Shown piece by piece: positions 42,067-51,722 of a DNA stretch of 64,000 nucleotides. How positions within the stretch are numbered: position 1 is the first letter of the stretch; every line of letters begins with the position of its first letter. Where the stretch lies: positions 423,293-487,292 of the forward strand of contig NZ_FZOL01000002.1 in assembly GCF_900188455.1 (NCBI RefSeq), in the 5' to 3' direction. This DNA is from Pseudomonas japonica (GTDB lineage: Bacteria > Pseudomonadota > Gammaproteobacteria > Pseudomonadales > Pseudomonadaceae). Under the pieces are notes generated by a model, which had not been told where the DNA came from, did not search any database, and saw nothing but the letters and a program-made list of their open reading frames with translations. The position numbers and the translations under genes were made by a program.

Positions 42067-42187
42067 CGTCGAGCCTCTCCTGTAAGCGCCTTGCGGCGCA
42101 CCAAAAGCAACGAGCCACGCAGGTAGACCGGCGTGGCTCGTCATAAGATTCTGAATCGACCGACCCGGTCGAAGGCGCGGGATTATA
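42067..42187 (-). promoter_or_regulatory. purEK promoter and two-hairpin leader
   Basis: A perfect TATAAT on the minus strand (42187-42182) predicts a ~108-base leader. It contains hairpin 1, ACGAGCCACGC/GCGTGGCTCGT (42110-42141, perfect 11 bp, 10-base loop) followed by TTGCTTTTGG, and hairpin 2, GCGCC-GCAA-GGCGC (42099-42086), a GNRA-type loop close to the ribosome site. Attenuation is possible. Confidence 0.55.
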
Positions 42188-42320
42188 GCGCAGTCGGGGG
42201 CAACGCGCCCAGCCCCGTTGGTAAGGCGAACGCGAACCCCGCTGAGAGGCTTCCAGATGCTCTGGGACCGGGCTCGGGGGCTACTGTCAGCCACCCTACC
42301 CACACGTCAAGGACGATCTC

Positions 42321-42950
42321 ATGCGCAAACACCTTCGTACCACGCTGCCGCTGGCCATCGCCGCGCTGTTCCACACCACCTTCGTCGGCGCCGACCATCG
42401 CGGCCTGACCGTCTGGGTATTTCCCCACGATGAGCTGGCGGAACTGTCCAATGAACAATTGACGGCGGATTACTTCGACGACTGGCTGAACGAGATGCGC
42501 CAGATCGCCAACATCCCCATCGAGCTGCGCTTCAGACGCCAGGCACCCGGCCTGACCGACCTCGACTACCGCGGCATGGACGGCCTGAGCGTGCTGTCCA
42601 CATGGGCGGACGCCAGCGGCGCCTGGCGCCGCCAGCAGAACAGCCCCGGCGGCATGAGCCGCTATCTGCTGCTGGTCCGCGACCCGCTGGACGACAGCGG
42701 CACCACGCTAGGCCTGGCGCACCAGACCGGCAGCGCCGCCATCGCCTCGATCCGCTCCTATGCCACCCCGGGCCACGAACTGGGCCACACCCTCAGCGCC
42801 ACTCACGAGGCTTCCGAAGTGCTGTTCAACGGCTGGTTCTGCGAAACCTACATGTTCCCGACCCGCCTCAGTGTCCGCTCCAACTGCTACCGCTACTCGC
42901 AGACCAACCGCGAACACATCGCCACTTACCTCAAGCGCCTGCAGCATTGA
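42321..42950 (+). CDS. Small exported metzincin-like metalloprotease
   Basis: A 209-residue protein with a signal peptide (cut near TTFVGA). Around residue 152 it has HELGHTLSATHE, the zinc-binding metzincin pattern HExxHxxxxxH, but with Ser where the family usually has Gly. About twenty residues later CETYMFPTRLS could supply the Met-turn. The rest is short, suggesting a minimal reprolysin/astacin-like catalytic domain without pro-domain; two Cys flank the Met-turn. Substrate unknown. It diverges from purE, and its last 20 bases overlap the end of the opposing LysR gene. Confidence 0.82.
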   Translation: MRKHLRTTLPLAIAALFHTTFVGADHRGLTVWVFPHDELAELSNEQLTADYFDDWLNEMRQIANIPIELRFRRQAPGLTDLDYRGMDGLSVLSTWADASGAWRRQQNSPGGMSRYLLLVRDPLDDSGTTLGLAHQTGSAAIASIRSYATPGHELGHTLSATHEASEVLFNGWFCETYMFPTRLSVRSNCYRYSQTNREHIATYLKRLQH

Positions 42951-43860
42951 TCGTGCCCGCGTCCTGCCGTCCCGACTCCAGCTTGCGCCACAACAAACGC
43001 ACATTCGCCTTGCGCACCAGCGCGCAACGGTACAGGCGGATCTCCAGTGGCACATGCCACTGGGGCCCGCCACACACCACCAACTCGCCCCGCTCCAGCT
43101 CGGCGCGCGCCGACAAGCGTGGCACCCAAGCAATGCCCAGGCCTTCCAGGGCCATGCTTTTCAGGCTGTCGGCCATGGCGGTTTCATAGACAGTGGTGAA
43201 ACGCAGGTTGCGCTGACGCAACAGCAGGTTCACCGAGCGTCCGAGAAACGCGCCGGCACTGTAGGCCAGCAACGGCACGCTGCCCTCGCCCTCCAGATCG
43301 AACAACGGTTTACCGTCGGCACTCGCGGCACACACCGGGAGCATTTCGGTATGGCCCAGATGCAGCGACGGGAAAATCTCCGCATCCATCTGCAGCGCGG
43401 CATCCGGGTCATAGAACGCCAGCATCAGATCGCAGCCGCCTTCACGCAACGCATGCACCGCATCGCCGACGTTGGTCGCCACCAGGCGAGTGGCGATGTT
43501 CAGGCCGTCGTTGCGCAGCTGGGCGATCCAGCGGGGAAAGAAGCCGAGGGCCAGGGAGTGTGCCGCGGCGACCTGGATCACCTCACCCTGCCCACCTTCA
43601 AGATGATGTAAATGGCGGAGAACTTCGCTCAACTGGTCGACAACGGTACGGGCGGTGACGAGGAACAACTGCCCCGCCGCGGTCAGTTCGATGGGCGTGC
43701 GCGAGCGGTTGACCAGGGTCAGTCCGAGTGCCGCTTCCAGGCTGCGGATACGCCGGCTGAAGGCCGGCTGGGTGACGAAGCGGCGCTCGGCGGCCTGGGA
43801 AAAACTGCGGGTCGCGGCCAGCGCGCTGAAATCTTCCAGCCATTTGCTTTCAAGGTTCAT
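42931..43860 (-). CDS. LysR-family regulator next to aspA
   Basis: A 309-residue transcription factor: winged HTH at residues 1-60 (FSALAATRSFSQAAERRFVTQPAFSRRIRSLE) and a periplasmic-binding-like effector domain. It diverges from aspA with a 182-base gap, so control of aspartase is the natural guess. ATG at 43860 gives the usual LysR start. Its 3' end overlaps the convergent metzincin gene by 20 bases. Confidence 0.92.
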   Translation of the reverse strand: MNLESKWLEDFSALAATRSFSQAAERRFVTQPAFSRRIRSLEAALGLTLVNRSRTPIELTAAGQLFLVTARTVVDQLSEVLRHLHHLEGGQGEVIQVAAAHSLALGFFPRWIAQLRNDGLNIATRLVATNVGDAVHALREGGCDLMLAFYDPDAALQMDAEIFPSLHLGHTEMLPVCAASADGKPLFDLEGEGSVPLLAYSAGAFLGRSVNLLLRQRNLRFTTVYETAMADSLKSMALEGLGIAWVPRLSARAELERGELVVCGGPQWHVPLEIRLYRCALVRKANVRLLWRKLESGRQDAGTINAAGA

Positions 43861-44042
43861 CGGAATCTCTCCAAAAGCGCGCACCAAAATGGCACACGCT
43901 CGAATGCGCAAGAACGTCACATGGGACGTTATGCCGTTTGTGCATAGGTTAGCGTGCAACAGCATTGGCCGCAAAACGGCTTCCGCCCCTACGATTGGCG
44001 ACATTCCGGCACATGCCGGGTTATTTCGAGATGATACTCATC

Positions 44043-45467
44043 ATGTCCGCTGCTGCATCGTTCCGCGTTGAAAAAGACCTGCTTGGCACCCTGGAAGTCC
44101 CTGCCGATGCCTACTACGGCATCCAGACCCTGCGCGCCGCCAACAACTTCCACCTCTCCGGTGTTCCGCTGTCGCACTACCCGAAGCTGGTCGTGGCCCT
44201 GGCCATGGTCAAGCAGGCCGCTGCCGACGCCAACCGTGAGCTGGGTCACCTGAGCGATGCCAAGCACGCCGCCATCAGCGAGGCCTGTGCCCGCCTGATC
44301 CGCGGTGACTTCCACGAGCAGTTCGTGGTGGACATGATCCAGGGCGGTGCTGGTACCTCTACCAACATGAACGCCAACGAAGTGATCGCCAACATCGCGC
44401 TGGAGGCCATGGGCCACCAGAAAGGCGAGTACAAGCACCTGCACCCGAACAACGACGTGAACATGGCGCAGTCGACCAACGACGCCTACCCGACCGCGAT
44501 CCGCCTGGGTCTGCTGCTGGGTCACGACGCCCTGCTGGCCAGCCTCGACAGCCTGATCCAGGCGTTCGCTGCCAAGGGTGAAGAATTCAGCCACGTACTG
44601 AAGATGGGTCGTACCCAGCTGCAGGACGCGGTCCCGATGACCCTGGGCCAGGAATTCCGTGCCTTCGCCACCACCCTGACCGAAGACCTGAACCGCCTGC
44701 GCACCCTGGCGCCGGAAGTACTGACCGAAGTCAACCTGGGCGGTACCGCCATCGGCACCGGCATCAACGCCGACCCGGGCTACCAGGCCCTGGCCGTGCA
44801 GCGTCTGGCGACCATCAGCGGCCAGCCGCTGGTTCCGGCCGCCGACCTGATCGAAGCCACCTCGGACATGGGCGCCTTCGTCCTGTTCTCCGGCATGCTC
44901 AAGCGTACCGCGGTCAAACTGTCGAAGATCTGCAACGACCTGCGCCTGCTGTCCAGCGGCCCGCGCACCGGCATCAACGAGATCAACCTGCCAGCGCGTC
45001 AGCCAGGCAGCTCGATCATGCCAGGCAAGGTCAACCCGGTTATCCCGGAAGCCGTCAACCAGGTGGCCTTCGCGATCATGGGCAACGACCTCGCCCTGAC
45101 CATCGCCGCCGAAGGCGGCCAGCTGCAGCTGAACGTCATGGAACCGCTGATCGCCTACAAGATCTTCGACTCCATCCGTCTGCTGCAGCGCGCCATGGAC
45201 ATGCTCCGCGAGCACTGCATCGTCGGCATCACCGCCAACGAACAGCGCTGCCGTGAACTGGTCGAACACTCGATCGGCCTGGTCACCGCCCTGAACCCTT
45301 ACATCGGCTACGAAAACGCCACCCGTATCGCCCGCATTGCCCTGGAAAGCGGCCGCGGTGTACTGGAACTGGTGCGCGAGGAAGGCCTGCTGGACGAAGC
45401 GATGCTCAACGACATCCTGCGTCCGGAAAACATGATCGCTCCGCGTCTGGTTCCGCTGAAGGCGTAA
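44043..45467 (+). CDS. aspA: Aspartate ammonia-lyase AspA
   Basis: Deaminates L-aspartate to fumarate and ammonia. 474 residues of the fumarase/aspartase superfamily, with the signature GSSIMPGKVNPVIPE and the substrate loops GGAGTSTNMNANEV and HPNNDVNMAQSTNDAYPT. The start is ambiguous: ATG at 44043 matches the family N-terminus, ATG at 44031 is also in frame, and neither has a strong ribosome site. Followed by a terminator and an asparaginase gene, so asparagine-to-aspartate-to-fumarate steps lie together. Confidence 0.96.
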   Translation: MSAAASFRVEKDLLGTLEVPADAYYGIQTLRAANNFHLSGVPLSHYPKLVVALAMVKQAAADANRELGHLSDAKHAAISEACARLIRGDFHEQFVVDMIQGGAGTSTNMNANEVIANIALEAMGHQKGEYKHLHPNNDVNMAQSTNDAYPTAIRLGLLLGHDALLASLDSLIQAFAAKGEEFSHVLKMGRTQLQDAVPMTLGQEFRAFATTLTEDLNRLRTLAPEVLTEVNLGGTAIGTGINADPGYQALAVQRLATISGQPLVPAADLIEATSDMGAFVLFSGMLKRTAVKLSKICNDLRLLSSGPRTGINEINLPARQPGSSIMPGKVNPVIPEAVNQVAFAIMGNDLALTIAAEGGQLQLNVMEPLIAYKIFDSIRLLQRAMDMLREHCIVGITANEQRCRELVEHSIGLVTALNPYIGYENATRIARIALESGRGVLELVREEGLLDEAMLNDILRPENMIAPRLVPLKA

Positions 45468-45522
45468 CCCCACGCAACAACCGTCTCACCAGGTCGAGGG
45501 ACTAGACACCTCTCACCTTTCG

Positions 45523-45554
45523 AGGGCCCAGGCTTACACCCGGGCCCTTTTTTT
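45523..45554 (+). terminator. Terminator after aspA
   Basis: AGGGCCC (45523-45529) with GGGCCCT (45542-45548), then a run of T. Confidence 0.85.
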
Positions 45555-45654
45555 ATGCTCGCGAAACACCTCGCTACGCGAATCGTCTTACAGCCTTTCT
45601 CCGGATGTCGTACTGTGCCCGGCTACGAACAAGACCGACCATGGAGAATGGCGC

Positions 45655-46650
45655 ATGACTTCGGCGTCCCCCCGCCCCGCCCGCAGCATCATGGTGCTGT
45701 ATACCGGCGGCACCATCGGCATGCAGACCGGTGCCAATGGCCTGACCCCCGCTTCCGGCTTCGAGCAGCGCATGCGCGCCGGGTTATCCACAAGGACCGA
45801 CCTGGCCCCCTGGCGCTTTCGCGAGATGGCACCGCTGATCGACAGCGCCAACATGACTCCGCAGTACTGGTTGCGCCTGCGCACGGCGATCAGCGAAGCG
45901 GTGGATGCCGGCTGCGACGCGGTGCTGGTCCTGCACGGTACCGATACCCTGGCCTACAGCGCGGCGGCCATGAGCTTCCAGTTGCTCGGGCTGGATGCGC
46001 CCGTGCTGTTCACCGGTTCGATGCTGCCGGCGGGTGCGGACGACAGTGATGCCTGGGAAAACCTCACCGGCGCGCTGCAAGCGCTGACCGCGGGGCAACC
46101 GGCCGGCGTGCAATTGTTCTTCCACGGCGAACTGCTGCCACCACACCGTACCGCCAAGGTCCGCAGCTTCGGCCGCCATCCCTTCATCGCCCTGCAGCGC
46201 AACGCTGCGGCGAGCGAAACGCCCGCGCGACTGGCCGCACTGGACTATCGCCAATCACGCCAGGCTGTGGATATCGCCGTGTTGCCGCTGGTCCCGGGCT
46301 TTTCCGCCGATCTGTTGCGGGCAGTTATCCACAGCGGTGCGCAGGGTCTGCTCCTGGAATGCTTCGGCAGCGGCACCGGGCCCAGTGACGATGCGGACTT
46401 CCTTGCCGCGCTCGAACAAGCGCATTCGCGCGACATCGTGGTCGTGGCGATCACCCAATGTCACGAAGGTGGCGTCGAACTGGATATCTACGAAGCCGGC
46501 AGCCGCCTGCGCCAGGCCGGTGTGCTGTCCGGTGGCGGCATGACCCGGGAAGCCGCGCTGGGCAAACTGCAGTTGTTGCTCGGCAGCGCCCTGCCGGTCG
46601 AGGAGGTGCGCCGCCTGGTCGAAGTGGACCTGGCCGGCGAGCTGCGCTGA
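45655..46650 (+). CDS. L-asparaginase (cytoplasmic type)
   Basis: Hydrolyses asparagine to aspartate and ammonia. The 331 residues contain both catalytic Thr motifs: VLYTGGTIGM at the N-terminus and LHGTDTLAYSAAAM near residue 95. There is no signal peptide, so it is likely the intracellular type I form. ATG at 45655 has ATGGAGAA upstream (GGAG). It follows aspA, suggesting a shared amide-catabolism role. Two perfect TTATCCACA sequences lie within the gene (45784, 46325). Confidence 0.9.
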   Translation: MTSASPRPARSIMVLYTGGTIGMQTGANGLTPASGFEQRMRAGLSTRTDLAPWRFREMAPLIDSANMTPQYWLRLRTAISEAVDAGCDAVLVLHGTDTLAYSAAAMSFQLLGLDAPVLFTGSMLPAGADDSDAWENLTGALQALTAGQPAGVQLFFHGELLPPHRTAKVRSFGRHPFIALQRNAAASETPARLAALDYRQSRQAVDIAVLPLVPGFSADLLRAVIHSGAQGLLLECFGSGTGPSDDADFLAALEQAHSRDIVVVAITQCHEGGVELDIYEAGSRLRQAGVLSGGGMTREAALGKLQLLLGSALPVEEVRRLVEVDLAGELR

Positions 46651-46701
46651 AGGCATGCAATTTGCTCGCTTCCCGCACAGCCCATCAGCCTGGTATCGAG
46701 C

Positions 46702-47694
46702 ATGCTGCACTCTCACCTGACTACCCTGCACGCGGTTTCCCTGGTCCTGCAGACCTTTCAGGATCAGGGACTGGCCGACGATGCACTGCTGCAGGGCAGT
46801 GGCATCCGCACGGCCGACCTGGGCCGCGCCGATTCGCGCATCACCACCCGCCAGGAGATGCAGGTGTGCGCCAACGCGGTGGCCCGGCGACGCGACATCG
46901 GCCTGGAACTGGGCCGGCGCATGCACGTTTCGTCCTACGGCATGCTCGGCTATGCCCTGCTCTCCAGTGCCACCTTAGGTGACGCTTTGCATCTGGCACT
47001 GCGCTACCCCGCGCTGCTGGGAACACTTTTCCGCCTGCGCCTGATCGAGGACGGCGAGCGGATCTGGTTCAGCGCCAGCGATTACCGCGAAGAACCGCAG
47101 TTGGCGGCGTTCAACGCCGAGTTCTGCCTGGTCTCGCTGAAAGTCATCTGCGACGACCTGCTGGGCCGTCCGCTGCCACTGCTGAGCGCGCGCTTCGCCC
47201 ATGCCGAGCCGGACTACCACCCCAAGTACGGCGAGACCTTCACCTGCCCGTTGCATTTCGATACCGACGACAACGCCTTCGCCTTCGACCGCGCCTGGCT
47301 GGAGCAGCCGTTGCCCCTCGCCGACCTGGTGACGCATCGGGCGATGGGCGAGCGCTGCCGGCAATTGAATCTGGAGTTCACCGGGCGCCAGGCCTGGCTG
47401 GGCAAGATCCGCCAGGCACTCGCCGACCAACTGGATACACCGCCGGGGCTGGAAGGCCTGGCGCGACAGATGAACTGCTCGTCGCGAACCCTGCGCCGGC
47501 ACCTGAGCGAAATGGGTAGCAGCTATCAGCAACTCCTCGACGAGCTACGCTTCGAGCGGGCCAAGCAGTTGCTCGCCGAAGGGCGGATGCCGATCTACCG
47601 GATCGCCGAGGCCCTGGGGTTCAGCGAGACGGCCAGTTTCCGCCATGCGTTCATGCGCTGGAGTGGCGTGGCTCCGAGCCATTCCAGGGCCTGA
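46702..47694 (+). CDS. AraC-family transcriptional regulator
   Basis: A 330-residue regulator: an N-terminal Arabinose_bd-type sensing domain (about residues 20-205) and a C-terminal double HTH (MNCSSRTLRRHLSEMGSSYQQLLDELRFERAKQLLAEG, then IYRIAEALGFSETASFRHAFMRWSG). The layout resembles OruR/ArgR-like regulators of amine or amino-acid use. It is 51 bases after asparaginase and upstream of the acetylpolyamine deacetylase/PotF pair, either of which could be its target. The effector is unknown. Confidence 0.88.
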   Translation: MLHSHLTTLHAVSLVLQTFQDQGLADDALLQGSGIRTADLGRADSRITTRQEMQVCANAVARRRDIGLELGRRMHVSSYGMLGYALLSSATLGDALHLALRYPALLGTLFRLRLIEDGERIWFSASDYREEPQLAAFNAEFCLVSLKVICDDLLGRPLPLLSARFAHAEPDYHPKYGETFTCPLHFDTDDNAFAFDRAWLEQPLPLADLVTHRAMGERCRQLNLEFTGRQAWLGKIRQALADQLDTPPGLEGLARQMNCSSRTLRRHLSEMGSSYQQLLDELRFERAKQLLAEGRMPIYRIAEALGFSETASFRHAFMRWSGVAPSHSRA

Positions 47695-47698
47695 CCCT

Positions 47699-47795
47699 GG
47701 GCCTGCTTCGCAGGCCTTCGCGAGCAAGCTCGCTCCCACAGTGGAAGCCATGCATCAATTGATCCTTGCTCGCGAAGGGCCGCAAAGCGGCCCGA
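47699..47795. repeat. Degenerate REP pair
   Basis: TTCGCGAGCAAGCTCGCTCCCAC at 47717-47739 and TTGCTCGCGAAGGGCCGCAAAG at 47766-47787 in opposite orientation, with GCCTGCTTCGCAGGC just before. Typical Pseudomonas REP material in the gap before the deacetylase gene. Confidence 0.75.
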
Positions 47796-47920
47796 CAAGA
47801 TGAATGGATCCGGTCACCCGCCCTGGCCATTTCGATCCCCTTTTGGCCGTTTGCGCCGTTCTGCTTCACCGCGTCGCCCCGCACCATTCGGGAAGTACGC
47901 CAGTGATAGGGAGAACAACA

Positions 47921-48963
<1,043 letters not shown>

Positions 48964-48967
<4 letters not shown>

Positions 48968-50067
48968 CTCGACTCAAGCGACTGCTCGCCCCCCTGCTGT
49001 GTACCACCCTGCTCGCCGGTAGCCTCCAGGCCGCCGCCGAGCAACGTACCTTGCGGGTCTACAACTGGTTCGACTACATCACCCCGCAGACCCTGACCGA
49101 CTTCCAGAAGGACGGCCAGGTCAAGCTGATCTACGACATCTTCGACACCAACGAGGCCCTGGAAGCCAAGCTGCTCACCGGCAATTCCGGCTACGACGTG
49201 GTGGTGCCGTCCAACGTGTTCCTGGCCAAGCAGATCGAAGCGGGCGTGTTCCAGCCGCTGGATCGCAGCAAGCTGCCCAACTGGCAGCACCTCGATCCGG
49301 CGCTGATGAAGCTGATCGAGGCCAACGACCCGGGCAACAAGTTCGCCGTGCCATACATGTATGGCACCGTGCTGATCGGCTTCAACCCGGCCAAGGTCAA
49401 GGCCGCCCTGGGCGATGACGCACCGGTGGACAGCTGGGACCTGATCTTCAAGGAAGAGAACATCGCCAAGCTCAAGCAATGCGGCGTGGCGCTGCTCGAT
49501 TCACCGTCGGAAATCATGCCGCTGGCCCTGCAGTACCTGGGCTTGCCGCCGAACAGCGACAAGCCGGCGGACTACAAGAAGGCCGAGGAACTGATGCTGA
49601 AGATCCGGCCGCACATCACCTATTTCCATTCGTCCAAGTACATGGCCGACATCGCCAATGGCGACATCTGCGTGGCGGTGGGCTACTCCGGCAGCTTCTC
49701 GCAGGCGGCCAACCGTGCCATCGAGGCGAAGAACGGTGTGGTGGTGGACATGCGCCTGCCGAAGGAAGGCGCACCAATCTGGTTCGACATGCTGGCGATT
49801 CCGAAAGGCGCGGCCAACCCGGACGATGCCCATGCGTTCATCAACTACCTGCTGCAACCGCAAGTGATCGCGCCGATCAGCGACTTCGTCGGCTATCCGA
49901 ACCCGAACAAGGACGCCACCGAGAAGGTCGCCCCGGCAATCCGCAACAACCCCAACCTGTACCCGACGGCGGAGGCGATGACCAAGCTGTATACCCTGCA
50001 GCCGCTGAATCGCGAGGGCGAACGGGCACGGACGCGTGCCTGGACCAAGATCAAGGCGGGGACCTGA
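48964..50067 (+). CDS. Polyamine-binding periplasmic protein (PotF/SpuD-like)
   Basis: A 367-residue solute-binding protein with a signal peptide ([23 protein letters not shown], roughly). The mature N-terminus [13 protein letters not shown] matches the PotF/SpuD family, as do [18 protein letters not shown] and [14 protein letters not shown]. It overlaps the deacetylase gene by four bases, so acetylated polyamines may be the ligand. No permease or ATPase gene is adjacent; it may feed another transporter. Confidence 0.93.
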
Positions 50068-50090
50068 CGGCTTGGCTTGCCCGCGAAAAC

Positions 50091-51629
50091 CTACGGGGTG
50101 CCGCCGCCCCAGGCTGTTCGCAGGCGCCGCAAGGCGTCTGCGATGCCGGCCTCGCCAACGGCGGCAAACCCCAACACCAGTCCCGCCGTCTTATCCACAG
50201 CCCGCTCCGGCTCACAGAACCAGTAATCACCCAGCCCGTTCAGCTCCACCCCCACTTCCAGAGCCCTCTCCACCAGCCAACGCTCCCGCTCGAAGTTATC
50301 CACATCCACTTTGACATGCAGGCCGGCGACCATCTCGGGCAATCCTCCCACCCCGGGGATATCCACAGGCCATCCGGCCAGCAAGGCATTGCGCCGTAGC
50401 AGCGCCGCGCGGCGCATACGGCGGATGTGCCGCTGGAAATGCCCCTGGGCCATGAACTGCGCCATCACCGCCTGCGTACCCACCTCCGAATGCCGCACCA
50501 TCAGCGCCCGGCAGCGGGAAAACGGCTGCACCAGTTGCCGCGGCAGCACCAGGTAGCCCAGGCGCAGCCCCGGAAACGCCACCTTGCTGAAGGTGCCGAC
50601 ATACAACACCCGTCCGCTGCGATCCAACGCCGCCAGAGGCGCCAACGGCGCACCGCTGTAACGGTACTCACCGTCATAGTCGTCCTCGACGATCCAGCCC
50701 TGGTTGCGCTCGGCCCAGGCCAGTAACTCGAGACGCCGGGCCAGGCTCATCACCACGCCGGTGGGGTATTGATGGGACGGCGTGACATAGGCCATGCGGC
50801 AGTCGCCCAACCGGGAAAGCGCGGCGCAATCCAGCCCGTCGTTATCCACAGCGACGCCATGCACTGCCGCTCCGGTCAGAGCGAAGGCACAGGCTGCCGC
50901 ACGATAGCCCGGGTTTTCCACAGCCACCCCGGCCCCGGGCTCCAACAGCAACTGTGCACAAAGGCTGATGGCCTGCTGTGCACCACTGGTGATCACAATT
51001 TGTTCAGGCGTGCAGGAAAGTCCCCGCGATCGTCGCAGGTAGGCCGCGATGAGTTCCCGAAGCAGCGGTTCCCCCGCCGGGTCGCCATAGCCCAGTGTCG
51101 CCATTTCGGGGTTTCGCCAGAAACCCGCCTGCAGCTTGGCCCAGACCTCGAACGGGAACAGGTCGTAAGCCGGTACGCCGACGCGAAAAGCCCGCGGCGG
51201 ACCGCTTCTTGGCGTAGGCAAATGATGGTTTTCCAGACGAAAAAGCGCGGTGGTGTGGATAACTTTACTGGACGAATCACCAGTATTTTCTGCCGAAATT
51301 GTGGATAACCCTGTAGATAAACCCCGGGATAACCCTGTGGATACTTTTGTGGACAATTTTGGCAGCTGGCTGACGTACGTCCCGTCACCGACCCGGCTTT
51401 CGATGAAACCCTCGGCATACAACTGGTCGTAGGCGCGCACCACGCTGTTGCGCGAAAGACCAAGGATCGCCGCCATGTCCCGGCTCGCAGGCAAGCGCGT
51501 GCCACTGCCGAGGCGCCCGTCCAGCACCCGTGCTCGCAACGCCTGGTACAGCTGGCGACTCAGGCCCTGGCGGCGGTCCAGGACGATGCCGGAAGGATCG
51601 AAAAGCAGGGAAACAGACGATTCGACCAT
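50091..51629 (-). CDS. MocR-family PLP-dependent transcriptional regulator
   Basis: A 512-residue GntR/aminotransferase fusion. Residues ~10-80 form the winged HTH (LPASRDMAAILGLSRNSVVRAYDQLYAEGFIESRVGDGTYV). A Ser/Thr/Gly-rich linker follows (about 85-130, with STGLSRGLSTGLST). The rest is a class-I aminotransferase fold with the PLP lysine in YVGTFSKVAFPGLRLG and VEDDYDGEYRY. The gene diverges from the PaiB-GNAT-GNAT operon, its likely target. ATG at 51629 was chosen over an in-frame start 15 bases upstream. It holds an exceptional cluster of TTATCCACA-like sequences. Confidence 0.92.
   Translation of the reverse strand: MVESSVSLLFDPSGIVLDRRQGLSRQLYQALRARVLDGRLGSGTRLPASRDMAAILGLSRNSVVRAYDQLYAEGFIESRVGDGTYVSQLPKLSTKVSTGLSRGLSTGLSTISAENTGDSSSKVIHTTALFRLENHHLPTPRSGPPRAFRVGVPAYDLFPFEVWAKLQAGFWRNPEMATLGYGDPAGEPLLRELIAAYLRRSRGLSCTPEQIVITSGAQQAISLCAQLLLEPGAGVAVENPGYRAAACAFALTGAAVHGVAVDNDGLDCAALSRLGDCRMAYVTPSHQYPTGVVMSLARRLELLAWAERNQGWIVEDDYDGEYRYSGAPLAPLAALDRSGRVLYVGTFSKVAFPGLRLGYLVLPRQLVQPFSRCRALMVRHSEVGTQAVMAQFMAQGHFQRHIRRMRRAALLRRNALLAGWPVDIPGVGGLPEMVAGLHVKVDVDNFERERWLVERALEVGVELNGLGDYWFCEPERAVDKTAGLVLGFAAVGEAGIADALRRLRTAWGGGTP
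50191..51356. other. Cluster of DnaA-box 9-mers inside the MocR gene
   Basis: Perfect TTATCCACA or its complement at 50191, 50296, 50842, 51254 and 51300. One-mismatch forms at 50359, 50914, 51312, 51336 and 51348. Six of these ten fall in the 103 bases 51254-51356, which encode the MocR linker and include a 24-base-period direct repeat (GATAACCCTGT at 51304 and 51328). Other perfect boxes lie at 45784, 46325, 52069 and 57044. Whether DnaA binds is inference. Confidence 0.75.
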
Positions 51630-51639
51630 GATCAATGGA

Positions 51640-51680
51640 CCCATGAAATTTGCATGAAATGGCTCTTACCATGAACCAAT
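51640..51680. promoter_or_regulatory. Candidate MocR operator (ATGAA direct repeats)
   Basis: Three direct ATGAA copies (51643, 51654, 51671) in the 93-base gap between the divergent MocR and PaiB genes, the last two in CATGAAATGG and CCATGAACC. MocR regulators commonly bind direct repeats in such divergent promoters; the assignment is inferred from position. Confidence 0.45.
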
Positions 51681-51722
51681 AGCCTGCCTAGGATTGATCC
51701 CACTCGCCAAGGGATTTTTTCC

